A program made the position numbers and the translations under genes. Below the pieces are notes generated by a model. The model was not told the DNA's origin and made no database searches. It saw only the letters and a program-made list of their open reading frames with translations. Below are positions 1 to 13,021 of a stretch of 64,000 nt of DNA, one piece after another; position 1 is the first letter of the stretch; each line of letters begins with the position of its first letter. The stretch covers positions 19,936,248 to 20,000,247 of the forward strand of contig NC_134519.1 of assembly GCF_027942865.1 (NCBI RefSeq), written 5' to 3'. The stretch is from Odontesthes bonariensis (lineage: Eukaryota > Chordata > Actinopteri > Atheriniformes > Atherinopsidae).

Positions 1-1431
1 TTTCTATCAATTGTGTCGAAAACTGCTGTTAGTTCAAAGTGCTACACCCATTCTGTTTGTTCTGTCTTAAACCATCACGTCTAACAACTAAGTAACAACT
101 CCTCCCATTTCTTTGCTCCTGACGTAAAACACCAACCGCTGTGTGTCTTTGTACGTGTGACTGTTTGGTTATGGTTTGCACTTTAGATGCCTTTGAGTGA
201 ACACAGTCTAGATCCATCAGATGATACAAATACGTCAGACCAAAGCAAAGTTTTGTGTTCTACATACAAATCAGATCATTTCCATTTAGCATACTTTCAT
301 AGAGATGAAGACAGGAAACAGGATTTTGTACACGCAAACTACCAGCTGTCAAAAACAACCAAATGCTGACAGACCACTGACGAGAAGTGACTCACACTTG
401 CGTGATGGGAGCTGGTGCGAGATCTAGTTTAGGTAGTCATAACCTGATTGTGTTCAAAGGGGGCGAAGCTCAATTAATCCTAATTTTGGCTGAAGAGCGA
501 AAGTAAAATGAGATGAGTAACAGGATGGGCAGAATTACTTTGATGTCACTTGCAGGTAGTGCTCAGCTGGCAGTGAGAGAGGTTTTGAAAGCTGTGTCAT
601 TTAGAGGCCATTATTCAAATTTCACTTTCAGCATTCGTGATCAGAGAAAATCTATGTAAGTAGGGTAATTTTATGTTTCAATCGCACATCCGGGACAAGG
701 GCTTGTTGACCATCACTGAAGCCTTGGCTCACTCATCTGCAGACATTAGTCAGGACTGGCAAATGCATCCGGTGCTCATAGCTGCATTTAATATGACCTG
801 AAAATGGTAGGGGCGGACATCATTTCTCCTTTTTATGCCATCTGTATGTAGATGCCATCAACAACTACGAAGGCAAAGAAGAAGAGATCATAAATACCAC
901 AGCATAACCTTTCATGGAATACTGGTGTTCGCTTAAGGTTTCGCACAGGTCCTGTTTTATAAATCAGAATTTCACTGACACACAACAGGAGCTAGAATTA
1001 TCAGCTTCAGCCCTAATTTGTAATTCATGACTGCTCCCATTTGGAATTATTGCCTTTTGCTTCTTTTGGCACTGTATCACAATGCATCACTTGCAAAAAA
1101 GTTTCCCTGTCTGCCAAATAAACTGTCTGCTGTAACCATTGGTCTTCGCCCTGTTCAATTTCTCGTGCCACTGAGTCCAACTCCTAGCAATCCTCCTTAT
1201 CAGAGTTTTATAAAGGTTTGGTTCAGGAATTTTATATACACCAGAGAATCAACACTCTTATTTGCTGTAAAGAGGGCCAGAGTTTGCAGACAAAACATCA
1301 CTGGATGCAGGGAGGATTCCTTCCGGTGCCAATGAGGAAGAGTAGCCTCACCTCTCTCTCTCTCTCTCTTTTTTTCCATTTACAATTATAATAAGCATGC
1401 CAGAGAAAATAGTTTTGTCACTCTCACTTAC
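1..1431. other. per2 intron, no other feature seen
   Basis: Downstream (minus-strand) intron sequence of per2. No next per2 exon could be recognised. The short ORFs have no coding character. A CT-rich simple repeat lies at about 1351-1378. Confidence 0.6.
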
Positions 1432-1892
1432 CTTTTGTTGCTCTCAGAAGATTCCAGAAGGGCCGAGTCTTTGCTGTTGCCATTGGAGCTGCCCACCGAC
1501 TCATGGCCGTGGCTCTCATTCCCATGACTCTCGTTGCCATGGCTTTCATTGCCATGCGATTCTGTCCCACTCCCGCTGGACCCGTTACTCTTCATCTCCA
1601 CATCCTCCTCGGGGAGCAATCGAGACCGAGTGTTCTTACGGATGTTGTGTGGCAAGGCAGGAGGGTCCTGACCGCTGCTGTCACTGCCCTCCGACAAGTC
1701 TGGCCCACCTTGGCTGTAGCCACCCATCAGGTGCAGCTGCACCATTGAGCTGCACCCTGGGCCCCCCCTTGGGATGGAGCTGCTTGAAGTTGATGGCCTG
1801 CAGCCTGAGGCTACATCCTGGTCCTCCTGCACTAAGTAGCAATATGGCTTGGAGTCTGAATCCTCTGACATCGGGAGGAGTTCCATCGTGGG
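1432..1892 (-). CDS. per2: Period circadian regulator 2, first coding exon (gene continues off the left edge)
   Basis: Exon holding the start codon of a Period 2 protein, the PAS-domain transcriptional repressor that partners with cryptochromes in the circadian clock. The ATG is at 1886, with a second in-frame ATG at 1871 (MSEDSDSKPYCYLVQ) that is an equally good start. The exon runs from an acceptor ending AACCAG at 1893-1895 to the donor AAAAG|GTAAGT at 1432/1431, leaving codon phase 2. The acidic and serine-rich stretch EEDVEMKSNGSSGSGTE resembles the N-terminus of vertebrate PER2 (human EDVDMSSGSSGHETNE). A four-fold ESHGN repeat and GGYSQGGPDLSEGSDSSGQD fit my memory of fish Per2. The PAS domains and all later exons must lie left of base 1; none is visible in 1-1431. 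Identification is by recalled similarity, not alignment. Confidence 0.85.
1501..1563 (-). repeat. per2: In-frame 15-bp coding repeat (E-S-H-G-N units) in per2
   Basis: Four consecutive pentapeptide units (three ESHGN, one ESHGH) inside the per2 start exon. The DNA units differ at synonymous positions (TCG/AGC/AGT for Ser, CAT/CAC for His, AAT/AAC for Asn), so this is an old repeat and not a fresh slippage tract. Confidence 0.85.
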
Positions 1893-4800
1893 CTGGTTCC
1901 AGGTTAGTTAACAGGATGAGGAAGAACAGCAATCACCCCATTTTAACAAGGGTGACAGCCGAGGGAATGATAGAGGAAGCTGATCTGCGGACAGAATAAG
2001 ATTCGTTAGGAATGAAGCAAAGCTTATTCATTTGAGTTTTAGTGAAAATTAAATGCTCTAACAATAAACATATTCACCCTATTGACGTCATTACAGTTTA
2101 TTATGATGACAAGTCTTCCTAGACAGCTAAGGGCTAGCAGAAAGCAAATCCCTTGTGTCAACTGAGTTTTAAAGTCTGCACAGGCAGACATGAACTAAAA
2201 CCTGTAGCAATTTAATCAATGTTTGAAAACGGTCAGCAATAACTCAAAGTATTTTTCATTTGTACTTAATCAGTCCGGCATGGTATCTAATGTGAACACA
2301 CATGCAGCATGCACACACAGTTCAAAAAAATGTTTCAGGCATCACTCAACGCTGCATCCATCCTTCAAAAAAGTGTCTCATGCCCTTTGTCTGGTGTAAC
2401 ATCAGACCACATTGCAGGGTTTAACCCCTGACCTCTGAAGAGTCCTGCGGATGCCTCTCTGATGTACTAGGAAAAGCCTCTCAGGTTCAGACACTGTGGC
2501 CTTTAAGAACAGCGGGTCTGTGCTGTCGGAGCCCTTCAACCCTTTGAAAGGATTTTTCACCTCAGAGCACAGAGCACTGGACAAGATTTATCTGAATGCC
2601 ACCACGTCGCTAGCCAACAGCGCAGAACTTTCCACTGTTATCTGTAGCCTCAAGCAGGCATGTAAGGCAGCAAAGCTGATGCCCTGTATAAAACAGTTCC
2701 ATCTCAGAGAACCGTGCAATATGGAGGCCAGATTTACAAACAGAGTTAGCTGGAAATACTTGCGCTTACAGAAAGCGACAAATTCCACTTTTTTTTTTGG
2801 GAGCATCGACAGTCATGCGTTTCTAAAAAACTGAAAAGAATTTAAAAAGTTGTAAAATGGTTTCTTACGCGATTACAAGGAAAATGTGTTCACGCTTTGG
2901 GTTAATGGCAAACTAAGGAACAATGGCGAGGAGGACTGAAGAATTCCAGGAAAACTTGTAGGTTGTAATCTGACAGACCCCAAACACCCTGAGAGCAACA
3001 TGTGCAAATCCAAAGTGGGATGAAAAGATGTTGCTCGCTGCTTTAGTCCATAATGATACAGTATTATACTAATTATACCACAGTAATATAACCCCTGGTT
3101 TCTCTGACGGTCTCTGTATGAAGAATTTTTAGTCATCTTTGCAGCACACTCAGTTAAGGTACTGTTGATTTAAATCTTAACACGGTGATAAAATCATTAG
3201 GCCGAGCTGTTAATTTATAGCCAAATTGTTAAATGTAGAGCAGTCAAATAAATTCCTGCTCTCATAATCTTGCCCCTGAGCAACATGTTGAGGTCACAAC
3301 CATCAAGTGTTTGTGTGTAATCATCATCTGGCTGTTTTCCTAGGATAAACTGAGAAGGTACTGACATGGCTTCCGCTCAATCATGTAATGGAAAATGCAG
3401 CGCTCCATGACCTCCTTTATTCTCCAGAGCTTTACTGGGATGTGTATTTCACAGTCTCGCAGAGTTGGTTTTCATGGTCAAGCCCAAACATGTCGCAGCA
3501 TTTTTACATAGGCTTTGTCTTGTGCGTCATTCACGTTTGTTGTCTGTCGATAAGCTAAAGATATGTTGACAGCTAAGTGAGACTTTGTGAATACAGCGTG
3601 TGTGTATGTTGTGTTAGAGAGTTCTTGACAGAATGAATTAAGGAAAACAATTTAATTTATTCAGAATTCATGTTTGACTTCAGTTATTTATTTGATGGAC
3701 ATTTACACTGCATTGAGTAGATTTCCTGATTTTTTTTTTTTTTACTTAAATTGAAAGTGAATGTGACTGCAATGAGTCAGTGCAGAGCTTCAGTTGAGCC
3801 TGCAGATCTCCCTACCTGCCCTTATTCTGTCAGTGTCCTCAATAACAAAACAAACCTGAGACCAAAAGCAATGAGCAACCACAGATGAAAATGGCCATTT
3901 GAAAGTTTGCAAAATCAATTAAATTGTGAGCTAAAAGTTCTGAAAAGATCCATTAGAGATATATGTCCTATAGATTAAGAGACTAAGGAGACAGCCTCAA
4001 CACTTACTTCCTGACTTTGTATCGAAAATACTTCTCACCTCATTACAAAATCAGAGCATGTGCAAAGGCCCAATGTAGCTGCTGAGTGGTATCATCTGAG
4101 AAGTGTAGAGAGGCCATTGAACTATTCAACATGAAACAATGGTTATTTCATATGGGGAAGCTTTATGGTAAAATGACAGTAGCGTGGTATTTTCATTAAT
4201 ACGTAACAACATTGTTGATCTTGGCAGAGAACATTTGGTGCACACTCACCAGCTGAACTGGGTCAGCATACAGCCAGCGACTGAGATGATCAAAACGACT
4301 TGAGTGAAAAAACAGGGTAGTAGTAGTTTGGAAAGTGCTTGATAAGCTAATCTAGAGCAAAGAGTCTAGCAATGACTCAGCCTCTGGTTAGTGTAATCTC
4401 TCCATGACGATAAAACCCCCTACCACAATAAAGGGTTTTATTAGGCTTAGTGGACCATCTAACTGGAAGAGATAACCGAGCAAACGTAATGCACATATGG
4501 AGCATTCAGTCCAGAGTGGCTTTATTTGCAGACATTGTTCCCGAGGCAACACATTTAACTCAAAGTCTGAAAAGTGACTTGGCAATGAATCCGACATTCA
4601 AAGTCCAAGAGTTCCCATCATCTACCAAGTTTCTGCCAGACTTTCACCTCATTACCTCACAATCAAGCCAAACCTGACACACTGACTTGAAGAAACAAAA
4701 GTTATTAACAGTAGTTCAGACTCAGCGTTTATTGTTTGCAAACGACCTTTTCAACCCTGTCTGATAAGATCCTGTAAATGTTTGATTCACCTCTGCAGTA

Positions 4801-7736
4801 AAGGTTACTGAGGTTAATTCAACATTTATTCCCAGTCATTTATAAAATATTTTCCGTCCAGCTGAGCGGTGCCAGAAAAGGACACAGAGTAGTCGGTAAC
4901 CTGGATTTTCTTTGTCCCTCCGAGGAGACCACTCGCCGTTTCAAACCAAATGAGCTCCCATGGGGCCTTAATGGATACTCCTCTCTTACATGTGATGTCT
5001 CTGCAGAGTCAGCACATGCAATGACACAGTTAAATGTCAGTTACAGTGACTTCTGATCAAATGGCCTGATGTCTGGCTGCCTGTTCAGAAAGCAGTTTGA
5101 AACATCCTACATCAAAGTAAGTGTGGTGAAGAACAGCTGACTAACAGGCTAAGATGAGAAACTAACACAATCACAGGTTTTATTTTGCTCTTTGAAGTCA
5201 TCTTAATGCAATCAAAGATCTGTTCTGGTCTAATGGGAACATGTTGCTGACGTGACCTCTCAGAATCTTTAAGGACTTTGAAGGGAAATAGAGAGAAAGA
5301 AATTACCTTTTTGTAAAACGGTGCAACACAGTGTAAAACCATTAAGGGATAACTCAGTAATTCAATTGTGAAATTAACATCCAATCAGGTTTGTACAATT
5401 TGTTCTCTGTGTTGTCTTTAAACAGGTTTTCAAGACGGGCAAAGTCATTTTTGTCTGTTTCATCCTTGATTTATAGTCATCGCTCCATCTCGTCTATCAG
5501 AGGTAGTGTTCAGTCAAAATCTTTTCGTTTCAAGAATGGCAAAGTTTTGTGAATGAACTGAAAGTAAAAGACAAACATAACTTGCGAAAACATGCATACA
5601 AACCCTTAGTCAAGACATTTACACTTGAAATCTGGTGCAATCTACTTCCATCAGTGGTCGCTGGAATGCCTCAAAAACTTGAGTGGAGTCCAAGAATGCA
5701 TCATGGAAAACACTGGATATAATTTGGGAAACTTTTCATTGGCATGGTATGCTCTTTGTGAAAAATAAACTAGATTGAAATGTATTTATGTTTTACAGCC
5801 TATCAAAAGCCACTGCTCAAAAAGCATTTAAGATATCTTGTTTATATTAGTTATCTTACTTTGTAAGAACTCTTGAGGGCAGGTCAAAACTGATTTATTC
5901 TGAAGATGTCTAATTTTGCACATCCATATAAGTTCAGTGCAGGAAAAATGAGGAAACAAATTCACGATTCCCTTAGATAACACGTTGTGGTGTGCAAATG
6001 GCACAGCGCAGCATAAAAACTGTAAATCCTAAAGACTCTGTAGTTAAAGGTTGATCAATTGTTTCCCTTATTTCCCAACAGCTTCATATTCTTGTAATTT
6101 CTTCTTCATATCAATACATCTAAGGGAGCGGGAGGGGGGTCTAAATGAGGAGGTTTTTAATTCACAGTTTATCCAATTTCACTCATTACAGCCCATTACA
6201 TGTTTAGAAATTAAATCTGGTATAGGTTAAGGAAACTCAAAAATAACTCAATTTCATTTTAGGATTTTAACTTTATTCTGCTATCCTGCTCTGAACATTA
6301 CATTTATCTAAACTTCCATAATTCCTCTCCTATATAGGGAGTAACCAAACAGACCCATATTTAACATCACTCAGAGTATCTCTCTTTCTCTTTCCCCTGA
6401 CGTAAAAACATGCACATGACTGTGCTCTGGTCATATTATCTAATGCTTCATCTTATACAACCGCTGCTGGAGTAACTGCACTAGTTCAACCCCATCATGT
6501 TAGAGGCATTAAATCTATTTATAAAAGTATCTAGAACAGCGGACTTCTGTATTCCAGTGCTTCGGTGTTCACTAAAACCGCCTGGCCTGTGCTGGGACAC
6601 CTTTTCAGATTGAAATACCACAGTTTAAAATGGGAAGCAGAGAGGTAACAGTCTTGTGGAAGTACCATCTCTGAGAGCACCGGTCTCATACTTGAATAAA
6701 TGTTGCCTGGCAATGGTGGAGAAAAACCTATTTTTATGCTCCTTTGCTGCAACTGTGGGAAGGGACATTTTTGTAGAGATGGCAACCCTTCCGCTGATTG
6801 CAACACTAAGATAAACAGGTCTAAATGACTTCTCCCTTGCCAACCTCCTCATGCGTCAGCCATTCTTTCTCCTCCCTCTCAAGTCACAGAGAGGGCAAGC
6901 TGAATTTGGCCACATCAGTCTGCTGTAATGCTTCCTCTCTGTTAACACACAGGTTAAATCCTGGATGTGAGTAAATGTCTAATTCCTTGAACTCGTCTTA
7001 TCTCCTCCCTGACTTATTAGGGTTAGGGTTAAGCTTTACCATCCGGTCAAGTTCAACCTACAACTTAACACTGGTGACACACAAATCCTTCATTTAGAAA
7101 ATTGTGTTCCAACAAATAAAGAACTTGTTCCCTCAGTCCCTGACACAAAATGAATGGATATGTTCAATGAAGCAACGTATCATATATTGATCCCATCACA
7201 ATGAAACAAACTGTGAGTTTTTTTCTTTTTGGTAAACTGTAGCACCATTCAGGGCAAATGCTCTAATCGGAGTTGCATGTGAAGTTCTGCCATGTGTTGC
7301 AGCAGTGGACTTTATGTAAGGGGTTATGCCAGAGTTTTCATGTGATAGTGACCACGCAGGGCACGTCTACGATGCTCCATATGGGACTCTGACATCATTA
7401 CCCCGGACTCTCTCCTCACTCTTTCCGTAAGTTCGCAACATGCATCATTTGTGCCACTCATTGACTCTCCTTACATAAAGTTCAGCAGAGCATGTCACCT
7501 ACGGTATTTCAGCTCACATCACGTAAAGGATTCCCCCTGTCATGTGGGCAGGGCTGGTGTCCATTCAGAGTCTGTAGTATCACACTGACACACTTATGCA
7601 ACTTTCAGCCCTCACTACTGAACAGCATTTTATGGAGGCGGCTCTCAGAGCGCAGCAGTTAGTTTGGTCTTAGTCGTAAGAAATAAACAGCATCACTGTA
7701 TGTTACAGCTCAAACACACAAGTAAAACTCCACTAA
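1893..7736. other. Probable per2 intron 1 (about 5.8 kb)
   Basis: Lies between the ATG exon and the proposed non-coding exon 1. No conserved coding sequence was seen on either strand; the ORF at 2496-2834 (+) has no recognisable relative. It holds a perfect cAMP-response element (2083-2090) and a 2.5-unit telomere-like TTAGGG tract near 7018. It is otherwise AT-rich with poly-A/T runs. Confidence 0.5.
2083..2090. promoter_or_regulatory. Perfect cAMP-response element TGACGTCA
   Basis: The eight-base palindrome TGACGTCA lies about 190 bp upstream of the per2 ATG exon. Period genes are known CREB targets, but function here is inference; an eight-base match can occur by chance. Confidence 0.35.
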
Positions 7737-8065
7737 CCTGAAAGAAATGCAGCCCCTCTGTTGATTCAGGTGTCTCCGTTAAATGAATCCTTGTTGCTGG
7801 AGCTATTTCTGACAGACTCGCTGCTTCAGATAAAAGACGCGTGCCGGTGGTCCTGCCTGGTTAGACAAACCACTTCCTTCAACTCCGCAGTTGCACAGTG
7901 CCCGAAATCTCCAACGCATGCAGTGACCTCATTCCGAGCCCTACCTTAAGCCCCTCCTTCAGTTCTGTGTTTATTGGCGCTTGTAGGCGCCAGTCTCTAT
8001 CTGAACCAATCGGCATGGCGAAAGTCTGCGAAGGCGGGTATAACAACTCCGCTCCGCATTGTGAT
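7737..8065 (-). other. per2: Proposed non-coding first exon of per2
   Basis: This GC-richer segment starts about 25-30 bp downstream (minus strand) of a TATA-like box and ends at a good donor, CAG|GTTAGT (boundary 7737/7736). Splicing to the acceptor at 1893-1895 would place the per2 ATG at the start of exon 2, the usual vertebrate per2 layout. The start site is inferred from the TATA position only. Two CCAAT-type motifs in the segment (near 8004 on plus, 8063 on minus) mean a bidirectional promoter cannot be excluded. Confidence 0.4.
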
Positions 8066-8087
8066 TGGCCCGCACTGCTGTCCGTTA

Positions 8088-8118
8088 TTTTATATAATGG
8101 TGTCACTTCTTTCACGTG
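8088..8118 (-). promoter_or_regulatory. per2: Candidate per2 core promoter: TATA box plus canonical E-box
   Basis: Read on the minus strand, CACGTG (8113-8118) lies 16 bases upstream of TATATAAAA (8088-8096). CACGTG is the CLOCK/BMAL binding site. A partial D-box-like ATTACG (near 8163-8168) and CAGCTG lie farther upstream. In zebrafish per2 an E-box and a D-box close to the start site form a light-responsive module; whether this is its counterpart is inference. Confidence 0.5.
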
Positions 8119-8119
8119 T

Positions 8120-9090
8120 ATTTCAACGGCTACTGCCGGCGTGAGAGAGGCGAGAGCAAATCATTACGACGCAGCTGCCGGTGAATGAAGCCGTGGCGAT
8201 GGTTGGCTCACAGAAACCGACTGTTATCTAAACGGTTATACAAGTGTGTGCATGGCAATGTGGGTGAACTATTTGGTGCGTGTTAGCATAAAAGTTCTTT
8301 GACCCTCCTGGATGTGTGATATAACTCAAGGTGTCTTTGATTTTATGGCCATTCTTACAAAGAATTTCTTGGATAAAAGTGTGTAATACGTTTGTAATAC
8401 GCTGTGCTTGACAATATGAGTAAAGTCATGATGCTTTTTTTAAAATATAGATGCATGGCTGTTTATCATTTAGGTTTAGTTTTTAATAGTACTTTACAGG
8501 GGTAGGTCTTTCCAGGACCATTCGGCCCCATCATTCACCTCAGTGGGAGGGAATGATGCTCAGGACCATACTATGCACCGAAGAATTCGCTGTTGTGCTT
8601 GAATATAACTCTTATATCTGGAATCTCGTCATAGTAAAGAGGACGTTTAAACTAAACAATCTAAACAACGAAAGGATAGACCGCATGCCTAAATAAAATG
8701 CTCATATTGTCCAGTCACCGCAGTTCTATTTCTACAGCAGCTGAGAGCGATAATGAACTGTCATCCTCTGAGGAGTCACTCAAATAGTCCCTCTAGTGGC
8801 GAGATTGTTCACTGATTTGGGATATAAGTGGGTTTTTTATCGAATAACTTACTACTGATGAATGCATTACTTGCTTTGGTACCAAAGATTGGCATTCTTT
8901 CAAGTAAAGAATATTTTGAATGTACATAATTTTTTTTTTTAGATTAACAAGACAGAGGTCACAAAACAAGACAAAAAACAAAAGTGATATAGCACTGAAC
9001 CTATACTGATAATAATAATAGTCATCATCATTACCTCCATTTGTTCTGCCTCAGTCCTAATAGAGTGGTAATATTGAATATTAGCTTGGT
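8120..9090. other. Intergenic, no gene seen
   Basis: Upstream of the proposed per2 promoter. No coding sequence was recognised; there are A/T runs near 8930. Confidence 0.5.
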
Positions 9091-9099
9091 CAGTTTATT

Positions 9100-9700
9100 A
9101 AATAGTTCGAAGTTATAGGAAAATATTTGATCATTTTAAAACAGTAACACGTCATCTGCAATGAGAATTGTCTTGTGTTCTGTAGTAGTTGTTTGAATAG
9201 CTATGGCAAAAAGGGATGGAGAGAGAAAAGACATCCTTTCCTGGTCCCATTATGATGTGTGAAGCTTTCTGAAATCCATCCATCTGTGTTAACTGTAGCA
9301 ACTACATACACCATGTGTATGGTGCTTTAATACAATTAATAAATGATTCTCCAAAACCTCTTTTTTTTGTTATGTTGCAATTAGGAATTTCCCATTAACT
9401 CTTTCAAAAGCTTTTTCTGCAAAAACAGGAGATTATTGGTTGGCTGATAATTGCATTAGGTTGAATAAATTACAGATATTGAGAGATGATTGTCTAATTT
9501 TGATGAAACCAGTCTGGTTAGGATGTTTGAGAGATGGTAGTTCATGCTCTATTTTAGACGCTAAAGCCCTAGATATCATTTCTATAGCTGCATTCACAAG
9601 GGAGCAATAGCTCGCTGGACGAATTTTTATTTGGTTTAAGGAGCAAATTAATCATGGCCGTATTTATAGTGTGGGGAGATTTTGATGCGTTTGTAAATTC
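9100..9700 (-). mobile_element. Decayed L1-clade LINE reverse transcriptase fragment
   Basis: On the minus strand, conserved blocks of an L1-type reverse transcriptase appear in order. They are SRALASKIEHELPSL then HPNQTGFIK (about 9640-9490), AEKAFERVNGKFL (about 9425-9385), LSPSLFAIAI (about 9220-9190) and IADDVLL (the YxDD catalytic box, about 9155-9135). A stop codon lies between HPNQTGFIK and AEKAFERV, a frameshift precedes LSPSLFAIAI, and the spacing before the catalytic box is short, so the copy is deleted and dead. The promoter and endonuclease end are not visible. Confidence 0.85.
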
Positions 9701-9769
9701 TGACACTATTCTCATAAATTCTAAAAAAAAACATTTAGAATGTTTTAAATGTCAAGTTTGAAACTTGTA

Positions 9770-12700
9770 ACAATGGAGGGAATGCTGTACAAAGCTTTCT
9801 TTTTCTTTTTGCTCCTATTGCCAAGAAATGTGTTTTAACACATCAAAAGACAGGAAGAAGACTTAGGATGACCTGGGTGATGGGGAATCTACACAGTAAA
9901 AAGTCAATATCTGTAATCCTGACAATAGTTTTTCACGATAAAACAAATTCAAGACAGTTATCGATAACTTCTTGGAGAGTGTCTGCCACTAAAAACTCAA
10001 ATTAGATTTGAACTGTGGAGGAAACTGTGGCAGCTGGTGGAAACCCCACGCAATTGCAGGAAGACTCATACAGCCCACTATTCCAGGCAGTAAAGCATGT
10101 ATGGGTGTCTGGCGTCAAATCTGGGAGACTTTGGTTAACCTCTGAGCCTCCAAGTGGTCCTCTTTCATATCTTATTCAAAATAGAAATAACAATTTCAGC
10201 AGCATATAAGTTTCTACAAGTCACCTGCACTGTGAATACATATAAGGACAAAAATATATTTTCAAATTTTCCTTGCAAGACTGATTTCTGTTTTCACAAG
10301 CTGACTGGGACTTAAAACCTCACTGCAATACATACAGTATAGTCCCTGTGCAGTGGTAGGTTGTTTGTTACAGTGATAGTCAGTGACTGTGTATTAGACA
10401 CAGTCTGATTTACTGCACATATGCCGACACGTGATTCTGAAATCAGACACAGGAATGAGATTATGTAGAGAGGTTGCACCAAGCGTTTTCAACAAGTTAG
10501 TGCCCGTTGGAAAACTGGCGCTCTTCTTGGCTGTCCGATAGTGTAACATCATGGCTCAGAGAGCACAGCACAAGCTCCACAAATGTGTAACTTCACAAGT
10601 CAGAGAGAGAGACGTCAGAGGATCTGGGGCTGCACCACTTAGGGCCCAGCCAAAACTGACTAATAATATATCTCGCACACTATATGACCTCTGATCACAC
10701 ATTCACAGAGCGACAGTTGTCCTGCCTTTCCATCTGCACATGGCAGAGACGTCTTGCATCAACTGCATGTCAAGATGAGGTGATGAATTGTCGTCTGTTG
10801 GAAACTGTCACTTCATAATCATCACACCATTGAAATTTAGTTGAATTTGCAATGATTTTCAAATGTGTCCGTGCTGTGAAAAACTGGATCGCAACCACGA
10901 GAAAGTTAAACAGGATATGTGATTACGCATTATTTCAAGATCTGTCAAAATGTGAAACTTTAAACAAAAAGCTACACAGAAGGCAAATACTTACAATCTA
11001 CTTGAAGTAGGTAATGGGGCAAAATATGGTGAAAAGATGGAGAAAAAGCAAACAAACAAAAAAAACCACAACCAGTTGCTTGTGCTTTACATCCTTCAGA
11101 GTAAAGGTAAAAAAAAGCAGCGTGGCATACCAAACTGGCCTCTAATACCCCAAAACACGGTTGCATATATTCACAGAGTGATTTTGAGTTTGCTCTAGGC
11201 TACACCACTGGAAGCTTTTCCAGTCATTATGTATAAGCTATTGTAAAGAAGAATACACAGACTCATTTGGATGTTTATTCTTATTTAGTCAAATTCAGGC
11301 ACATTGATGTATGGTTGACTCAATAGCCAAGAGAGAAGGAAATACATTTGGACAGTTATTTGGCTTTTACATTTAATTTTCTTTTACCAAAAGTGAGAAA
11401 ATGATGCGGCGCAGTGTTGTTCACACAGTGAGATGTCTCCACACTTATATGGATGTCCTGAAATTTTACAGAAAAAGACTATATTCAGTGATGCGTGAAA
11501 AGGGCTGCTTTAAACGCACCATCCTAAAAGTGGCAGTTTCTGAAAAGAAACCTGGGAAACTGCGATGGAATAAGAAAAGCTGATGCATCCCCACGCAGTC
11601 AGTGACGTCTAACAAGGATTAATAATATCTTTGTGAGCAAATGATGGCTGTCAGATGTGATGAGAGCTCCTGATGCAACGTAAGCTCTCTCCTTGTTTGG
11701 TTGCCCAAAAATAAAGTGTGAGAGTGACGCAAATTGCCTCAGCGGTTCATGCTGTTATCAAGGCCTACACAGAAAGGGTATCCCTGGCAAGAGGGGGTGG
11801 AGTGAGACTGCAACCATATACAGTATGATCATCTGTATCACTAGTAACACCCAGCAGCACACTGAAGGGAGCGAACAGTAAGTTATTCAGGATCTGCACT
11901 GAGTACTGTCAAGAACAGGAAGGTAATAGATTGAATATGTAGAGGAAAGGGTTCGGTAAAACAGATGCCTGGAAAACAATGTGACATAATGAGGCTCAAC
12001 CTTAGGATCCAGGAGTAAATTGAACGAGAAGACCTGCACTTAAGCCTGGTGCCCAGTCCCAGGGGCATGTGCTTACAAAAATATCAAAATGGTTATCTAC
12101 ATCCAGTTTGCAGTATATTCGTTGCCCATATTTCAAGTAAAGCAGTCTAATACAACGGTCCTAAATAAATCCCTTCACTAAAATAACATATTAAATGTTC
12201 AGTCTGTACTCACTGTACTAGGAAATGCAGTGCAGTTCAACATGACCACAATCTGCAGCCTCAAAAGTGACCATATTTGTCTGATCACAAACTGAGCACT
12301 GGGCATGATTATCACTAAGAGTTTTTCATGCTTCATAAAAGGTGATGTGGAAACACAGTCTGCATTATAAATCTTTCTTGTGCCTTTTCCTTTGTGGAAA
12401 GTTTTTTTTAAAAATCCTCTGCATCTTAATGGGCTCTACCGAACAGGTGTCCCGGATCAATATAAATCATAAGATGATTGCGAGGGACTGAGAGTTGAGC
12501 TTCTAAAGTAGATTATATGGTTTTTGGTTAAATGTGTATTATCAATTCAGAAATAACTTGATATATTGTGGTTTTGTTCACAGTCAGAGGAAAAAAAGTG
12601 TACTCTCCCACACAACAAAGCATTCTGAAGTCTTCCACCCACTTAGACTTGGAGTGGTGTTGTTTCCACGTTTTGAACTACGTCACTGGCACACATCCAG

Positions 12701-13015
12701 TGAACAGGGCAGATGATAGGGGATAATTTCACATCAGGTTACATTTAGATGCTGCAATATGAGATGGACTGCTGCCAGCCCCCACTCTTCCTGTCTTCCA
12801 CTTCAAGGGGAGTGATGAATTGTTGATATCACAGTGCACATGGCAGTATTGGTGTAACAGGAATATTAACCCATAATGGATTAGTTCAAAATGAGTTCCA
12901 CATTTGATGGCTCTGTGTATGTATGTCCAGATAAATATTTGATGTTACAACGGTATGCGGGAGTTACAGATATAAAAGCCTTCCTTTTCCCAAATTTACT
13001 TTGAAAGACAAAAAA
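9770..13015. other. Intergenic, no gene seen
   Basis: There are only short ORFs without recognisable domains, including 10015-10209, 11401-11583 and 11693-11881. No RNA gene or clear transposon was recognised. Confidence 0.45.
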
Positions 13016-13021
13016 CAAGAA

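Noticed and set aside
1397..1999. 200-codon plus-strand frame
   Set aside because: Opposite-strand shadow of the per2 exon; no independent support.
7015..7033. Telomere-like TTAGGGTTAGGGTTA
   Set aside because: Only about 2.5 units; too short to call an interstitial telomere.
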